From Brachyhypopomus gauderio (lineage: Eukaryota > Chordata > Actinopteri > Gymnotiformes > Hypopomidae): a stretch of DNA of 64,000 bases. Location of the stretch: the NCBI RefSeq assembly GCF_052324685.1, contig NC_135222.1, positions 4,935,920 through 4,999,919 of the forward strand, written 5' to 3'. Shown one piece after another: positions 49,640-60,700 of the stretch (positions within the stretch are counted from its first letter, which is position 1; every line of letters starts with the position of its first letter). Under the pieces are notes generated by a model that was not told the DNA's origin, did not search any database, and worked only from the letters and a program-made list of their open reading frames with translations. The translations under genes and the position numbers were made by a program.

Positions 49640-50830
49640 AGCGTGGAGGTGTGAGTGTAGATGGCCTTGTATTGTTTGGCAGATGGAAGGTGTATAAACA
49701 CACAATGGCATGAATGGCCTTCTTGAGGCAGTGTGAGCTGTAGATGTCCTCCAAGGCTAAGAGTAATGTCCCAATGATTTGTGTGCTGGAAACAACCCAC
49801 TGAAGAAGACCTGTCTTTTCATCTACCATACCATACAAAGGTGCAGTATGGATGCTCTCTATGGTACAGCACGAGAAGGTAGCCATCAGCTTTCTTCAGG
49901 GTCATCAGAAAAGACATCTGTTGTGCTTTTGTGACCAGTGCAGTTGTGTTATTGAGCTATGTGAGATACTTTGAGATGAGGATTTCCTGGAATCTGAAGC
50001 TGGATACACTCTCTCATCTATCACCACTGATGGAGTGTACTCATCATTCTGTGACCTCCCAAAGTTGATGATCACCTCCTTCGCCATGGCAGGTTGTCCT
50101 CTGAGCACCCACTCATTAGGTTCTGCACCTCCACTTTTTAGGCCGATTTACTGCCATTAGAGATCAAGCCAATCACCATTACGTCATCTGATGAGAGTGT
50201 CAGTAGCATGGTCATGTGTGAAGAGGGTGTAGAGGATGGGGTTCAATACACATGCTTGGTGCTGCGCCTGTACTCTGTGTAATAGGGGCGAACAGGTGGA
50301 GTCCGTCTCACTGTTTGAGGATGCTCTGACAGAAAGTTCAGAATGCAGTTGTGCAGTGATGAGCTGGGATCTAGCGTGTGGAGCTTAGAGGTGAGCTTAC
50401 AGCAGATGAGAGTATTGAAAGAACTGTAGTCTATGAATAGCATCCTCACGTATGTGCCTGTCTTTCTAAGTGAGTCAGGACTGTGCAAAGAGCTAGAGAG
50501 ATGGTGTCCGCTGTGGATCTGCTGGTTCTATCTGTTGGCAAACTGCCATGGGTCCAGAGAGCCTGGGACGATGGCTTTGATTGTTGGAGGACAGATTATT
50601 TCAAAGCACTTCATTATTGTTGGTGTGAGAGCATCTGGAAGATAGTCGTTCAGATTTCTGGAATTTGTTTTCTTTGGCACTGGCACCGTGATGGCAGACT
50701 TTGGGGACTGTTGCCAGAGATGGGGACAGGTTGAATATTCCTGTAAATACCATGGCTAGCTGCTTCATACAGTCCTAAAGTGCATGTCCTGGAACTCCAT
50801 CAGGGCTTTGATTTTTCCGCTTACAGTTTT
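49640..50830 (-). mobile_element. Decayed LINE ORF2 segment
   Basis: Reading down the minus strand, the motifs come in the right order for the 3' half of a CR1/Rex/L2-type reverse transcriptase: a PDGVPGHAL-like start near 50800, VFTGIFNLS-like text near 50740, TYVRMLFIDYSSFNT at about 50450-50400 followed by LHNCILNFLSEHPQTVR, KEVIINFGRS and VVIDERV near 50080-50020, and SCTIESI-like text near 49870 followed by ALEDIYSSHCLKKA. Frames shift and stops interrupt it, so it is a fossil. Target duplications were not found. Confidence 0.75.
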
Positions 50831-51840
50831 CTGTGGATTAGCCCTCGGCAGCATTTGCTACTCTTCATGTTTGCTCAGCGTAAAGTCCAGTGTCATTTTC
50901 AGTGTCAGGAGATCTCCTGTTCCAAAGTGAGCAATAAAGTGTTGAGGTCATCGTCCGGTGTGACGTTATTGTGGGTGTAGCCAGGGTTGCTCTTGTAGTC
51001 AGTAATACATTGCTTTGCAAGTGCATCATTGGTGGAAGGAACCAGGCTATACATTAAAAATTTGCTATAATTAGGGGAAACATTTCCTTCTGCAATACAT
51101 TTTTGTGAAGGACCTTTCAAACTTAACTACGTACCATAAATGCCTATGTTCTCTTAATACTGTAACATAGGACAATGCAATGAGGTCAGCATGTCATTTT
51201 CTTGAGAAGGAAAAATAATCTCCACAGACAAAGATTAAAATACAACAGTCAGTGTTGGAACTGGCAAGTTAAATATTGGAAGGTATTTCTGTGGTTTTAG
51301 AATACGGTGGGAGTGAATAATTAATAAGATCCCTCTCGTTGACAGAAATACTTTGGGGACCATTTGCTCAGGTACTGGCCTGGGCACATTTGCCAGTGAA
51401 GAGTTAGAGTTCAGGAGGAGGATTGATTTTCCCTTGAGCTGCTAGGTCAGAAGTGGGACCTGCACATTAATATAATGTGACATCCATTAAAGATGAGCCA
51501 TACTAACTGCTTGAATGCTTGATTAAGGAGCATGGCCCACAGCTGAAGTAAAATCATGTGGTTGTTGACATTGTGCAGGCAGACATTTTGTCCATTTTTT
51601 GTATTATTAATTACGTTGTGTTTTTTTTTTTTTTTAAGAAAAAATAGTGGATTGCACAGGCATTGCTTAGATTATTCTGGTATTTATTTATCTGTGGCTA
51701 GTCACCTAGATTTTTGGTTTAGACTATGATAACACATTGTAGATTTAAAACCATGCACTATTAAATTACATCAAATATCCTGGGCCAAATCATTTCACAC
51801 AGTGCCCAGTTTACTCACTCCATTTATAGTAAGCATGTAA
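50831..51840. other. Intergenic DNA
   Basis: AT-rich with a T run at about 51621-51636. No gene recognised; the left end may be additional unrecognised LINE sequence. Confidence 0.35.
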
Positions 51841-52690
51841 GAGATCATTGCCTCACCATTGGGTCAACAGTGAGATCTGGCATCTCACACCCACCCTCTC
51901 CACCATCCACATTGACCTAAACACATATTGGCCTCCATGGTGACTAAGGCAATACCCAGCCCCAATTGTGCTGTTAACGTGTAGTGCCACCAGTTCTATA
52001 AGGGTTTGAAACATTACACCAACAGCACACTCTGAATTAACCACCGTACTTTTACCCACCGTGCTACTCTCAGGCACGCAATCACTTCCTAAACTGTTAA
52101 ATCCATATTAGCCTCACCAGTGACTAACACTGTACCCAGCTCCACTGGCACTGTTAATGCATACTCAGTGCTGCCAGTTCCATATGGATTTTGCTCACTA
52201 TCCCACCAAGAATTCCCCAACGCAGCAGATTCATACAGGCCTCTCTGGTGACTAAGGCTACACACAGCCCCACTAGCACCATTAATGCAAGCTCAGTGCC
52301 ACTGATTCTATCTGGATCTACCACTCTAGACATGACAACGAGTCCTCCATGTATCTGAGACACCAAAAACGTTAGCTACTCCACCTTTATGATGCATTTC
52401 CCCATTCGACTTGTGCTCTCCTCATCCACAGCTACTGACTAGCCTTCTCAGCTCCTTCAGATAATTCCATCACAGCTACCCGTAGCTTACAGCCTCTATA
52501 ACCAAATTCCACAAGCAAGAAATCCCTGTGCACCTATCTCTACTGGCCTTATATATGCGTGCCACCCACATTCGCTCACCTCGGCCACTAAGTCTGCATA
52601 TTTCAGCTTATTCCTTTCGAAAGCTTCATCCCGGGCATCCTCAAATGGAATTATTACCTCGATAAAATAAACTCGATAAAATTAATCTGC
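51840..52690 (-). mobile_element. Decayed fish retroelement C-terminal region plus diverged direct repeats
   Basis: On the minus strand about 52650-52490 reads VIIPFEDARDEAFERNKLKY, ADLVAEVSECGWHA, RPVEIGAQGF, matching a peptide block found at the C-terminal end of many fish reverse-transcriptase open frames. It is followed by a region where three diverged units recur at about 51931, 52110 and 52236, each with GTGACTAA and a CCCAGCYCC core. Stops and frameshifts are present. Family placement is from memory of the motif. Confidence 0.5.
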
Positions 52691-52980
52691 TTATTTTCAG
52701 AGTACAACCAGTGCTTAATTTTTAAAACATGAGGTAACGGAACACCAAGAGTGAGATGATATGGCAAGTGGGGCAGGGAAGGACGAGATCTCCACAATGC
52801 TCCAAGTGCACCACACAATACAATAGCCTTCAAAATAGATCTAGTGTTAGCATGACCACTACAGAACTGAGTTGGTGATTCTGTGAGTGCACTAGAGGTT
52901 TCGAATGAATATTTACAGTGTTAAGAAAGATAATACACACACACACACACACACATGTATACAGTATGTATGTATGTATG

Positions 52981-53018
<38 letters not shown>

Positions 53019-56000
53019 CCAAAGAAAATTATTTGGTTAGATTTATGAAATAGAAGATTCGTACAAATAAGTATCATTAAAAATAATTGTAATTAAACGA
53101 TAAATAAAATTACACAGTGCCACAGAGGTACTTGACTCACAAACATTTAGCTAGCTTAATCAGCAAGCTAAAATGGCCTACAGTTTTCACAAACACAGCT
53201 ACACACAATTCCACAAAGACAGTTACAAAAACACCAATGTGTAGAAATAGACACCCATACATGATCATATAAACATTTCAATTAAATAGTTATTCAACAA
53301 ATTGTTACTATGGTACTATGTCACCAAATATAATAATTAAAATCAATGTACTTTAAAAAGTTAAAACAATTGCAAATGGAATAACTTTATATTGACCCAT
53401 TTTCCCACAACATTGTGTTATCATTCAACATAGAAGAGGGAGAGAGAGAGAGAGAGAAAGAAAGAAAGAAAGGGAGATAAATAGATAGATAACCATGCAC
53501 AGCTTATTTGATAACATCATTTACTATTTTAAAGTGGCCCATTTTAGCAGACTCCACCCACAAACATAATCAGGTCCTTAGGTAATTAGTATGTTTTTTC
53601 AGTAATAAATTATGTCAATTCTTTGTCCAGTAGTAAAAAGAGTAGAGCAATTAAGTTTGTGCATATTTAATGCTTAATTTGTTCCATATCAATACTGTCA
53701 TTATATTTTGAAGCTAGATGAAACATTTAACCCAAACATACTATCACTTATGTCCATATGCTGCAATCTATACATGTATTGTCAATTAAGATTTGAGCCA
53801 GAGTTCTCATATATGGTTGTGAGTATGTGGTATCAAATGAATGTTTGTAATCAGGGGTTGTGCTTTCAACATTTTCTTGGTGGGGTTCTCTCCTTTTTCT
53901 ATTGCTTGCATTTTTCTTTCCAAAGATAGTTTTCTTACTGTTTTTGTCTCTCTGTTCTTCTTCTGTCAGTGCTTGCTTCAGTGGTGCATTGGTGAATATT
54001 TCAGACTGCTTGTTCTTCCTTATCCTGCCGGGTTGTTTTCCTTGGCCCTGTTTCGGAAACAGCCATATAGGCAAAGACTGGGTGTCTGACGTGGAGACAA
54101 CCCCATGGTGCCTGTCTCATCTGGAGCACAGGAAGTGCTGGCACCGTGAATTGCATTGGAGCCGTAAGTTACCAGGTAAGTTGGAGGGGGTAGCAGGTGA
54201 CATTCTCGCATAAGGCATCCTAACTTTAAAATAGACCTCAGTGTGGGATTCAGACAATATTTAAACCAAGACTGAAAACAAGGCATAGAACTTTGGCTAA
54301 CACTGTGTTTATGAAATGATAACATCTATGAATAGAATCCCTGCGTCAGAATAGGATTCAGATATACTCTCAATCCCCAAAACTGGACTGAGACATTTTT
54401 TTACATACACTTTTGACAAATATTATTTGATATTTATTGTGCCTGCATGCTTTTGTTTGCAAATTTACTGACAAATTGCCTTCTTGTGTTATTCTCCATT
54501 CACCCATTTTGAGCCATATGACCCACCACATCCCTGTCAGAGTGTTTAGCTCACCAACTTAGCATAGTGGTTTGAAATTAGCATGGGAAAAATGTATCAC
54601 ATTTCGCTTGATAAATTACAACCAAATATAATAGACGTCATATGGTTTTATCATTACACAGTCTCAGGGTGTTTAAAATAAAACTCCCAGACACTGTGTA
54701 ATGACACATGGTCAGATTTATACTTACCAGGTTGGCCAGAGAAAAGCCTGCCCAGTGAACTCCTTTTAGCTGGCTGGGTGGTACCACAGCCATTATTGGA
54801 GACAGGAGAATGTGGATTTCCTAGACTTGCTAATACATTTGGCTCAGTACCATACCATCTCTTATGGAAGGCATGTGGGCCCTGTAATGACAGAAAAATT
54901 GCACATGCATGATTTGCCTATGAAAAATGTATTTACTTACCAGGAATTACATTAAATAGTGATGAGTGATTATCTACTGTCTGTATAGAGTAACCCATAC
55001 TGCAAATTGTCTGTATATGTCTGAAAAGATCTTATTTGTTTGTTTTGAACACTAAATGCTGCAGTGGAATATTCTAGAACCCAGAGAGGCAGGGCTATTC
55101 ATATAAAAGCACCCCATTAAGTGAAGCAAGGGGCAGGAAGGTGAGAACGTTACTTCTCTGCTGAGAGAAAGGTAGTCTGTGCAGCTTTGCAGCCTACAGA
55201 TTTATTACTTTTAGAGTGACTGCTTAAGGACTATTGACTATTGAGTCACTTTAAGAGTAGTTTATTACTTGATTCATTGAACACTGAGCTTGTAAATTCT
55301 TTTCTTTCACTTGTATGCATCACATGTACTATGTAAATCCCCATTTACATGACCAGAACCTTGGGAAACTATATTCGATCTGCACACCAAAATTGTTAGT
55401 GCAGTGTGGCTATTAATTCCCTTAATCAAATCCACTATGAGCTACTTCTGATAATATTGGATAAAACCGGCTTCACACTATGCAATAACCAGCCACGTTT
55501 GCTGTCGTAGGCAAATTGTGTGATGCATATGAATATATTTGGTTGGAAGTTAATTCTGGTGGATGAAGAATGCACAGCATGACATAGTCTGGGGCGGGTA
55601 ATTAAGTGCCTCTACGGTGAAAAACGGACGACTTTTGAGGTCTGCAAGTGTCCAAACATTTTCATTAAAAATTGCAGTGTGTGAGCACTCCTATGAGGCT
55701 TCAAGACAAGCCCCCAATGAGAAGGTGTCATTAGCTGATGTGGAGCTCAAGACACAACTTTGAATACTGGCCATGGTGCACTTGTTGATGATGTATGCTG
55801 GACATAGTAATTTTCTTTAACCGCATTTGTTATTAGAGAATTTTTATTGCACAGTATGACTTTAAAATCACAAAATTGCACAGTTGGGCATAGAATTCTG
55901 CCAAGATATTACTGGCATCATCTCATATAGTCTGATATGTGTCTTATAAGACCACTCAAATTGTACAGAGTCAGCCCATTTTGAGAGAATAACTTCATCT

Positions 56001-56453
56001 GGTTATCAAGTAACAAAACATTTAAATGGAGCAGAGTAACTTTGCTGTAGGCTACAAGAGGCCCAAATGTCCCAAAGTAAATAGGAACCACTTCTGGCAG
56101 TGCTGTGACACAGAATGGCAAACTGCATTTGAGCAAAAAAGTGGCCCAAAATATTTCAATGCTGATAGGACCCCACATCACAAAGCAGATGCATTTCACT
56201 TTTGGCTGATAATGTGGTTCTAATATGGTCTGTATTTGGCCCTCATTTGGCAACCGGGAGCAGACCGCCCAAGTGCTGCCCATCCATGTGGCATGTAGAC
56301 TAAAAATAAAATAAGGGGCTGTGGGCCAGCCTAATTTTGCTATCTCGGATTTAAGTCCCTCTACTAAATAGTGGTAGCTCCATCACTCCTCTCTCATACA
56401 ATTGCTATGCTACTTGGACTACACTGCATCCCTGGCTGCTTAATTATAGCCAT
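52691..56453. other. Intergenic DNA left of the retrotransposon
   Basis: No gene recognised. Contains paired AC and GT runs (52935-52955, 52987-53011), a GA/GAAA tract (about 53430-53475), and at about 55990-56300 a block with GCTGCCCATCCATGTGGCA that resembles a dispersed fish repeat. A GC-balanced segment at about 53970-54200 has short open frames on both strands without recognisable motifs. Confidence 0.4.
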
Positions 56454-57158
56454 TGTTACGACCCCTGGTGGTCGTTGTGGTGTTCGTGTCTGACGTTACA
56501 GGTCCAGATGTGTGTCTCCTCCCACCGTGTATGTCATTCGCTTCCTGGTTGTTGTGGATTGGCTGTCCACCGCCCAAGACCCACAATCCCGCCTTTAAAA
56601 GACCATCAAATCAGCAAGACGAAGAGATTAATCTCCAGATTGGCGTGTGGTGTGTTATAGAGTTCGTTCGATTGTTTGGTTGATTTTCTGGTATTTGACT
56701 TTGAATTATTTCGTCCCTGTACTTGAGTTTGGATTTGCCCCTTTTGGTTTTGGTAGCTGGTGTATATATTGTATGTGTTTATGTATATAATTTATGTGTA
56801 TATACAGTATATGTAAATAGTGTGTAAGTATAAATCCTGCTTGTTAGTTCGGCCCAGACGGGAAGAAAGGACACGACGCTCTTTTGGTTATACCGTTCTC
56901 TTTGTTTTGTCATAGGTAGTTAGGGTAGGTTATTGTCATTTACTTTCGTTTCTTTAAATCGCATTAGGTTGGGTAGTTGATATTATTTTGGTTAGAGACG
57001 TTTTTGTTTGTTATTTTGAGCATTGTGTCGTGTCCTGGAGTTACATCCCTTGGCCATACTTTGAATAAATTCGTCATTTCATTCATATCCATCTCACTCC
57101 CTCTTTTCCACATCATACTCATTCTCTGTTAGGGCTATAGCCTAGAGTAGTCGTAACA
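56454..57158 (+). repeat. 5' long terminal repeat
   Basis: Begins TGTTACGACC and ends GTCGTAACA. Contains AATAAA at 57064-57069 in its right part, the likely poly(A) signal. Differs from the 3' copy at five positions, about 0.7 percent. Confidence 0.97.
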
Positions 57159-57162
57159 GAAT

Positions 57163-57174
57163 TGGGGGCTCGTC
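57163..57174 (+). other. Primer binding site, tRNA-Pro type
   Basis: TGGGGGCTCGTC lies four bases after the 5' LTR. It matches the first twelve bases of the tRNA-Pro primer site known from murine leukaemia virus. The match ends after twelve bases, where the element continues TCTTT. Confidence 0.75.
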
Positions 57175-57232
57175 TCTTTTTTTGGTGGGGTGTATTCGTG
57201 TGTTGGTATTGTTGGTGCACTTCCTGGTAATA

Positions 57233-57781
57233 ATGTCTGGGCGGTTTGACTTTGAGCATTTTACGTTCTTTCCTACACTGGAACAGTTCAATTTGTGTCG
57301 CAAAGATGACTTGTTGTTAATCGCGGATTTCTTTGATATTTCCGTGCCTCGTTCTGCTGTTAAGGCAGTTCTTAAAGCTGAACTGTATGCAGAGCTAGTA
57401 AGGCAGCAGATACTACCTGAGGAGGACGAGACGACGGGTGTTGCCCAACCCACCGAGCTTTCAAGTTTCACGGAGGCGGGAGTTGAAGCTCGGGAGGCGG
57501 GCATGGATCCTTGTCTAGGTTCGCCTCTGGTGGATCCGATGTTGGCCCTTCGGTTGAAGGAGTTGGATTTGGAGCTGTCTCGGCAAAGGACGCGTGCGCT
57601 CGAGCTGGAGACGCATAGGGACATACGGGTACGCGAGTTAGAATTGGAGCTCGAGTTGAAGCGCAGTACCCCTGCTGTCCCTGCCGCTGTGAAAGCACCT
57701 GTCCCTGCGCCACGCATTAAAAGCACCTCGAGCGGCACGGAAACCCCTGTCCCTGTTCCATGGCCTCTTCACCTGTTGTAG
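57233..57781 (+). CDS. Gag N-terminal frame (ORF1) of the retrotransposon
   Basis: 182 codons from an ATG at 57233 (MSGRFDFEHF) to TAG at 57779-57781. The first part (EQFNLCRKDDLLLIADFF) resembles the N-terminus of fish gypsy Gag; it is followed by a charged helical stretch rich in LELE and ELEL motifs, likely coiled coil, and a Pro-rich end. It overlaps the next frame by 22 bases, and the next frame is -1 relative to it. In related fish elements I would expect these two parts to be continuous, so the break is either a -1 recoding site or a mutation. No canonical X-XXY-YYZ heptamer is visible in the overlap. Confidence 0.8.
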   Translation: MSGRFDFEHFTFFPTLEQFNLCRKDDLLLIADFFDISVPRSAVKAVLKAELYAELVRQQILPEEDETTGVAQPTELSSFTEAGVEAREAGMDPCLGSPLVDPMLALRLKELDLELSRQRTRALELETHRDIRVRELELELELKRSTPAVPAAVKAPVPAPRIKSTSSGTETPVPVPWPLHLL

Positions 57782-60700
57782 TCTCGCAACAACCCCGTTC
57801 CGCAGGTAACGTGTATGGCGGTTTTGATGTGAGCAAAAATCTGTCTGTTGTTCCGTCATTTAGAGAAGGTGAAGTTGATACGTACTTCTCTGTTTTTGAA
57901 CGAGTTGCCACTACTTTACAATGGCCTAAAGATGTTTGGCCTTTGCTTCTGCAGTGCAAATTGGTAGGCAGAGCTCAAGAAGTGTGTTCTGCTCTGACTT
58001 TAGAGCACAGTTTGGATTATGACGCTATGAAATCTGCTGTTTTACGGGCTTATGAGTTAGTACCCGAAGCGTATCGCCAGAGATTTCGCGGACATATGAA
58101 GTCTAGTAATCAAACGTATGTGGAGTTCGCCCGAGAAAAGGCTGCGTTATTGGAGAAATGGTGCTCAGCTTGTAAAGTCGCTACCCTTGAACAGTTCAAG
58201 GAGTTGATTTTATTAGAGGAGTTTAAATCCTGTGCTCCGGAAAGGTTGGTGGTTCACATAAATGAACAAAAAGTAGCGTCACTATTGGATGCGGCGGTTT
58301 TGTCCGATGAATTTGTGCTTACGCACAAAACTGTTTTCCCCACGGCCCGTAGGGACCGTCAGGATTCGCGGAAGGATATTTCCCCCCAGAACACCAGGAA
58401 AGCCCCGGTTTCTACAGAGACCCATGAGTGTTTTTACTGTCATGAAGTAGGGCATGTTATATCGGCTTGCCCTAAGCTGAGATCTAAGACCCAGCGGAAG
58501 GTCGGTACGGTACCTAAACCAGTTGGATTGGTAGGTTCTCCTCCCCCAAGCCCTTCAAGTTTGCTGTCTGTTTTGGACGCACCTGACGCGTCGTTTGCCC
58601 CTTTTGTTCTGGACGGAACGGTAGCGTTATCATTGACAGACACCGTTCAGCAGCCAATACGTATCCTGAGGGACACGGGTGCGGCCCAGTCATTTCTGGT
58701 AGATTCTGTCCTCCCGTTAGACGAAATGAATAGCTGTGGGACCGATGTCTTAGTCCAAGGCCTCGACATGAGAGTTTTGAAAGTGCCATTGTACATGGTT
58801 TATTTGCGCTGTGATTTGGTGACGGGATTAGTGAAAGTGGCTGTCCGCTCGCAGCTGCCTGTGCCCGGTGTTACGTTTATTCTGGGTAATGATCTCGCTG
58901 GCCCGTTAGGTTGGTCGCTGCCAGAGGTGACACCTATACCGAACGTTTGTACTCAGTCTGTTGCAGATGAATATCCTACGGTGTTCAGAGCCTGTGTCCT
59001 GACTCGCTCTCAGAGCAGGAAGTTTGCTGATGTGGAGGACCTCTCCGATTCGTTTATGTGTGATACAGTTAAGCAGACGGAAGGTAAGAACGATGATTCT
59101 ACTATTCTTACCTGTCCGAAAAACTCTAAGTCATCGGACAACGATGTTAACACAGTACACTCACTGCCTTTTAGTCGTCTGGAGTTAATTGCAGCTCAGC
59201 AACAGGACGGTACTCTTTCTCAGTGCGCTGAGTCAGCGGTGGATAAAGCCGACATCACTACTCACTCTGTGGCTTATTTTTATGATGATAAGGTGTTGAT
59301 GCGCAAGTGGACACCGCGTAACTCTGACTCTGATTGGGGTACGGTATTCCAGGTGGTTGTTCCGAAACCATATAGACCGCAGGTGCTGAGTATAGCTCAT
59401 GATCAAGTCATGTCTGGACATTTGGGTGTGCGAAAAACCTACCAGCGACTATTGCAGTATTTCTTCTGGCCCGCAATGAAAACTGACGTGAGTCGGTATT
59501 GTCGTTCGTGTCATGTGTGTCAGGTAGTTGGGAAACCTAACCAGGTTATTCCCCCTGCGCCATTACGGCCTATCCCTGTAATTAACGGCCCGTTTGAATC
59601 CGTTGTTATTGATTGTGTGGGGCCACTACCCAAAACGAAATCCGGTTACAGTTATGTTTTAACGGTAATGTGTGCTGCCACCCATTACCCGGAGGCCTTC
59701 CCTCTCCGTTCCCTCAGAACCGCAGCTGTGGTAAAGTCTCTTGTGAAGTTTTTCACTACTTTCGGTTTACCCAAGACCATTCAGTCTGATCAGGGTACGA
59801 ATTTCATGTCCTCACAGTTCCGTAAAGCCATGCAACAGTTCCATATCACACACAAGACCTCCAGTGCATATCACCCTGAATCACAGGGCGCCTTAGAAAG
59901 GTTTCATCAGACGTTGAAAACAATGATCAAGACATTTTGTTGCTCGAAAGAAAAGGATTGGGATGAGGGGCTCCCGTTTCTGTTGTTCGCCGTACGCACT
60001 GCTACACAGGAATCTCTGGGTTTTAGCCCAGCCGAGTTGGTGTTCGGGCATACACTTAGGGGACCGTTAAAGGTTCTACAAGAACAGTTGCTTTCTGCAG
60101 AACCGCGCACACCGAGCAACGTGTTGGATTATTTTAGTTCGTTCCGGGAAAAATTGTACACAGCATGTGAACTGGCTCGTAACTCTTTGGCGTCCGTACA
60201 ACGCAAAATGAAGTCCCGATTCGATACAAGAGCAGTTTCTCGATCATTTGAAGTTGGGGATCAGGTGTTGGTTTTGTTGCCGTTGTCTGGGTCAGCTCTA
60301 TCGGCAAAGTTTGTTGGTCCGTATGAAGTTGTGTCTCGCCTCAGCGAGACGGATTATGTTATAAAAACGCCTGATCGTAAGAAGCAGAAGCGGGTCTGTC
60401 ATATTAATATGCTTAAACGTTACATATCCAGGGTGGATAAAAAGGGAAGCAGAACCGTCGCCAACGTTGCTGTCGCTGTCGTGAGTCCTGTCAGCCAGTC
60501 TCCTCGTGAGTATACACCGGAGACGGATGGTTTGGCGTTTGATAGAGCCTGCCTCCCGACTGCTCGTTTGCCGAATTCCGAGAGTCTGGAAAATCTTCCT
60601 TCAGTATTAGCCCACTTATCCGAGTCTAATCGGTCAGAGTTGGTCGACTTGATTCATGAGTTTCACGACTTATTCCGTGATACACCCACAAGGACAAATG

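Noticed and set aside
52935-53011. Possible CRISPR-like alternation of short repeats
   Set aside because: Only AC and GT microsatellites with TATG spacers; no repeat-spacer structure and the genome is eukaryotic.
54020-54325. Overlapping 101-117-codon frames near 53.8-54.3 kb
   Set aside because: Present on both strands in several frames, no recognisable motif and no transposon ends found.
57142-57738. 198-codon frame antisense to gag ORF1
   Set aside because: Shadow of the Gag frame; Ser/Arg-rich low-complexity text without domains.
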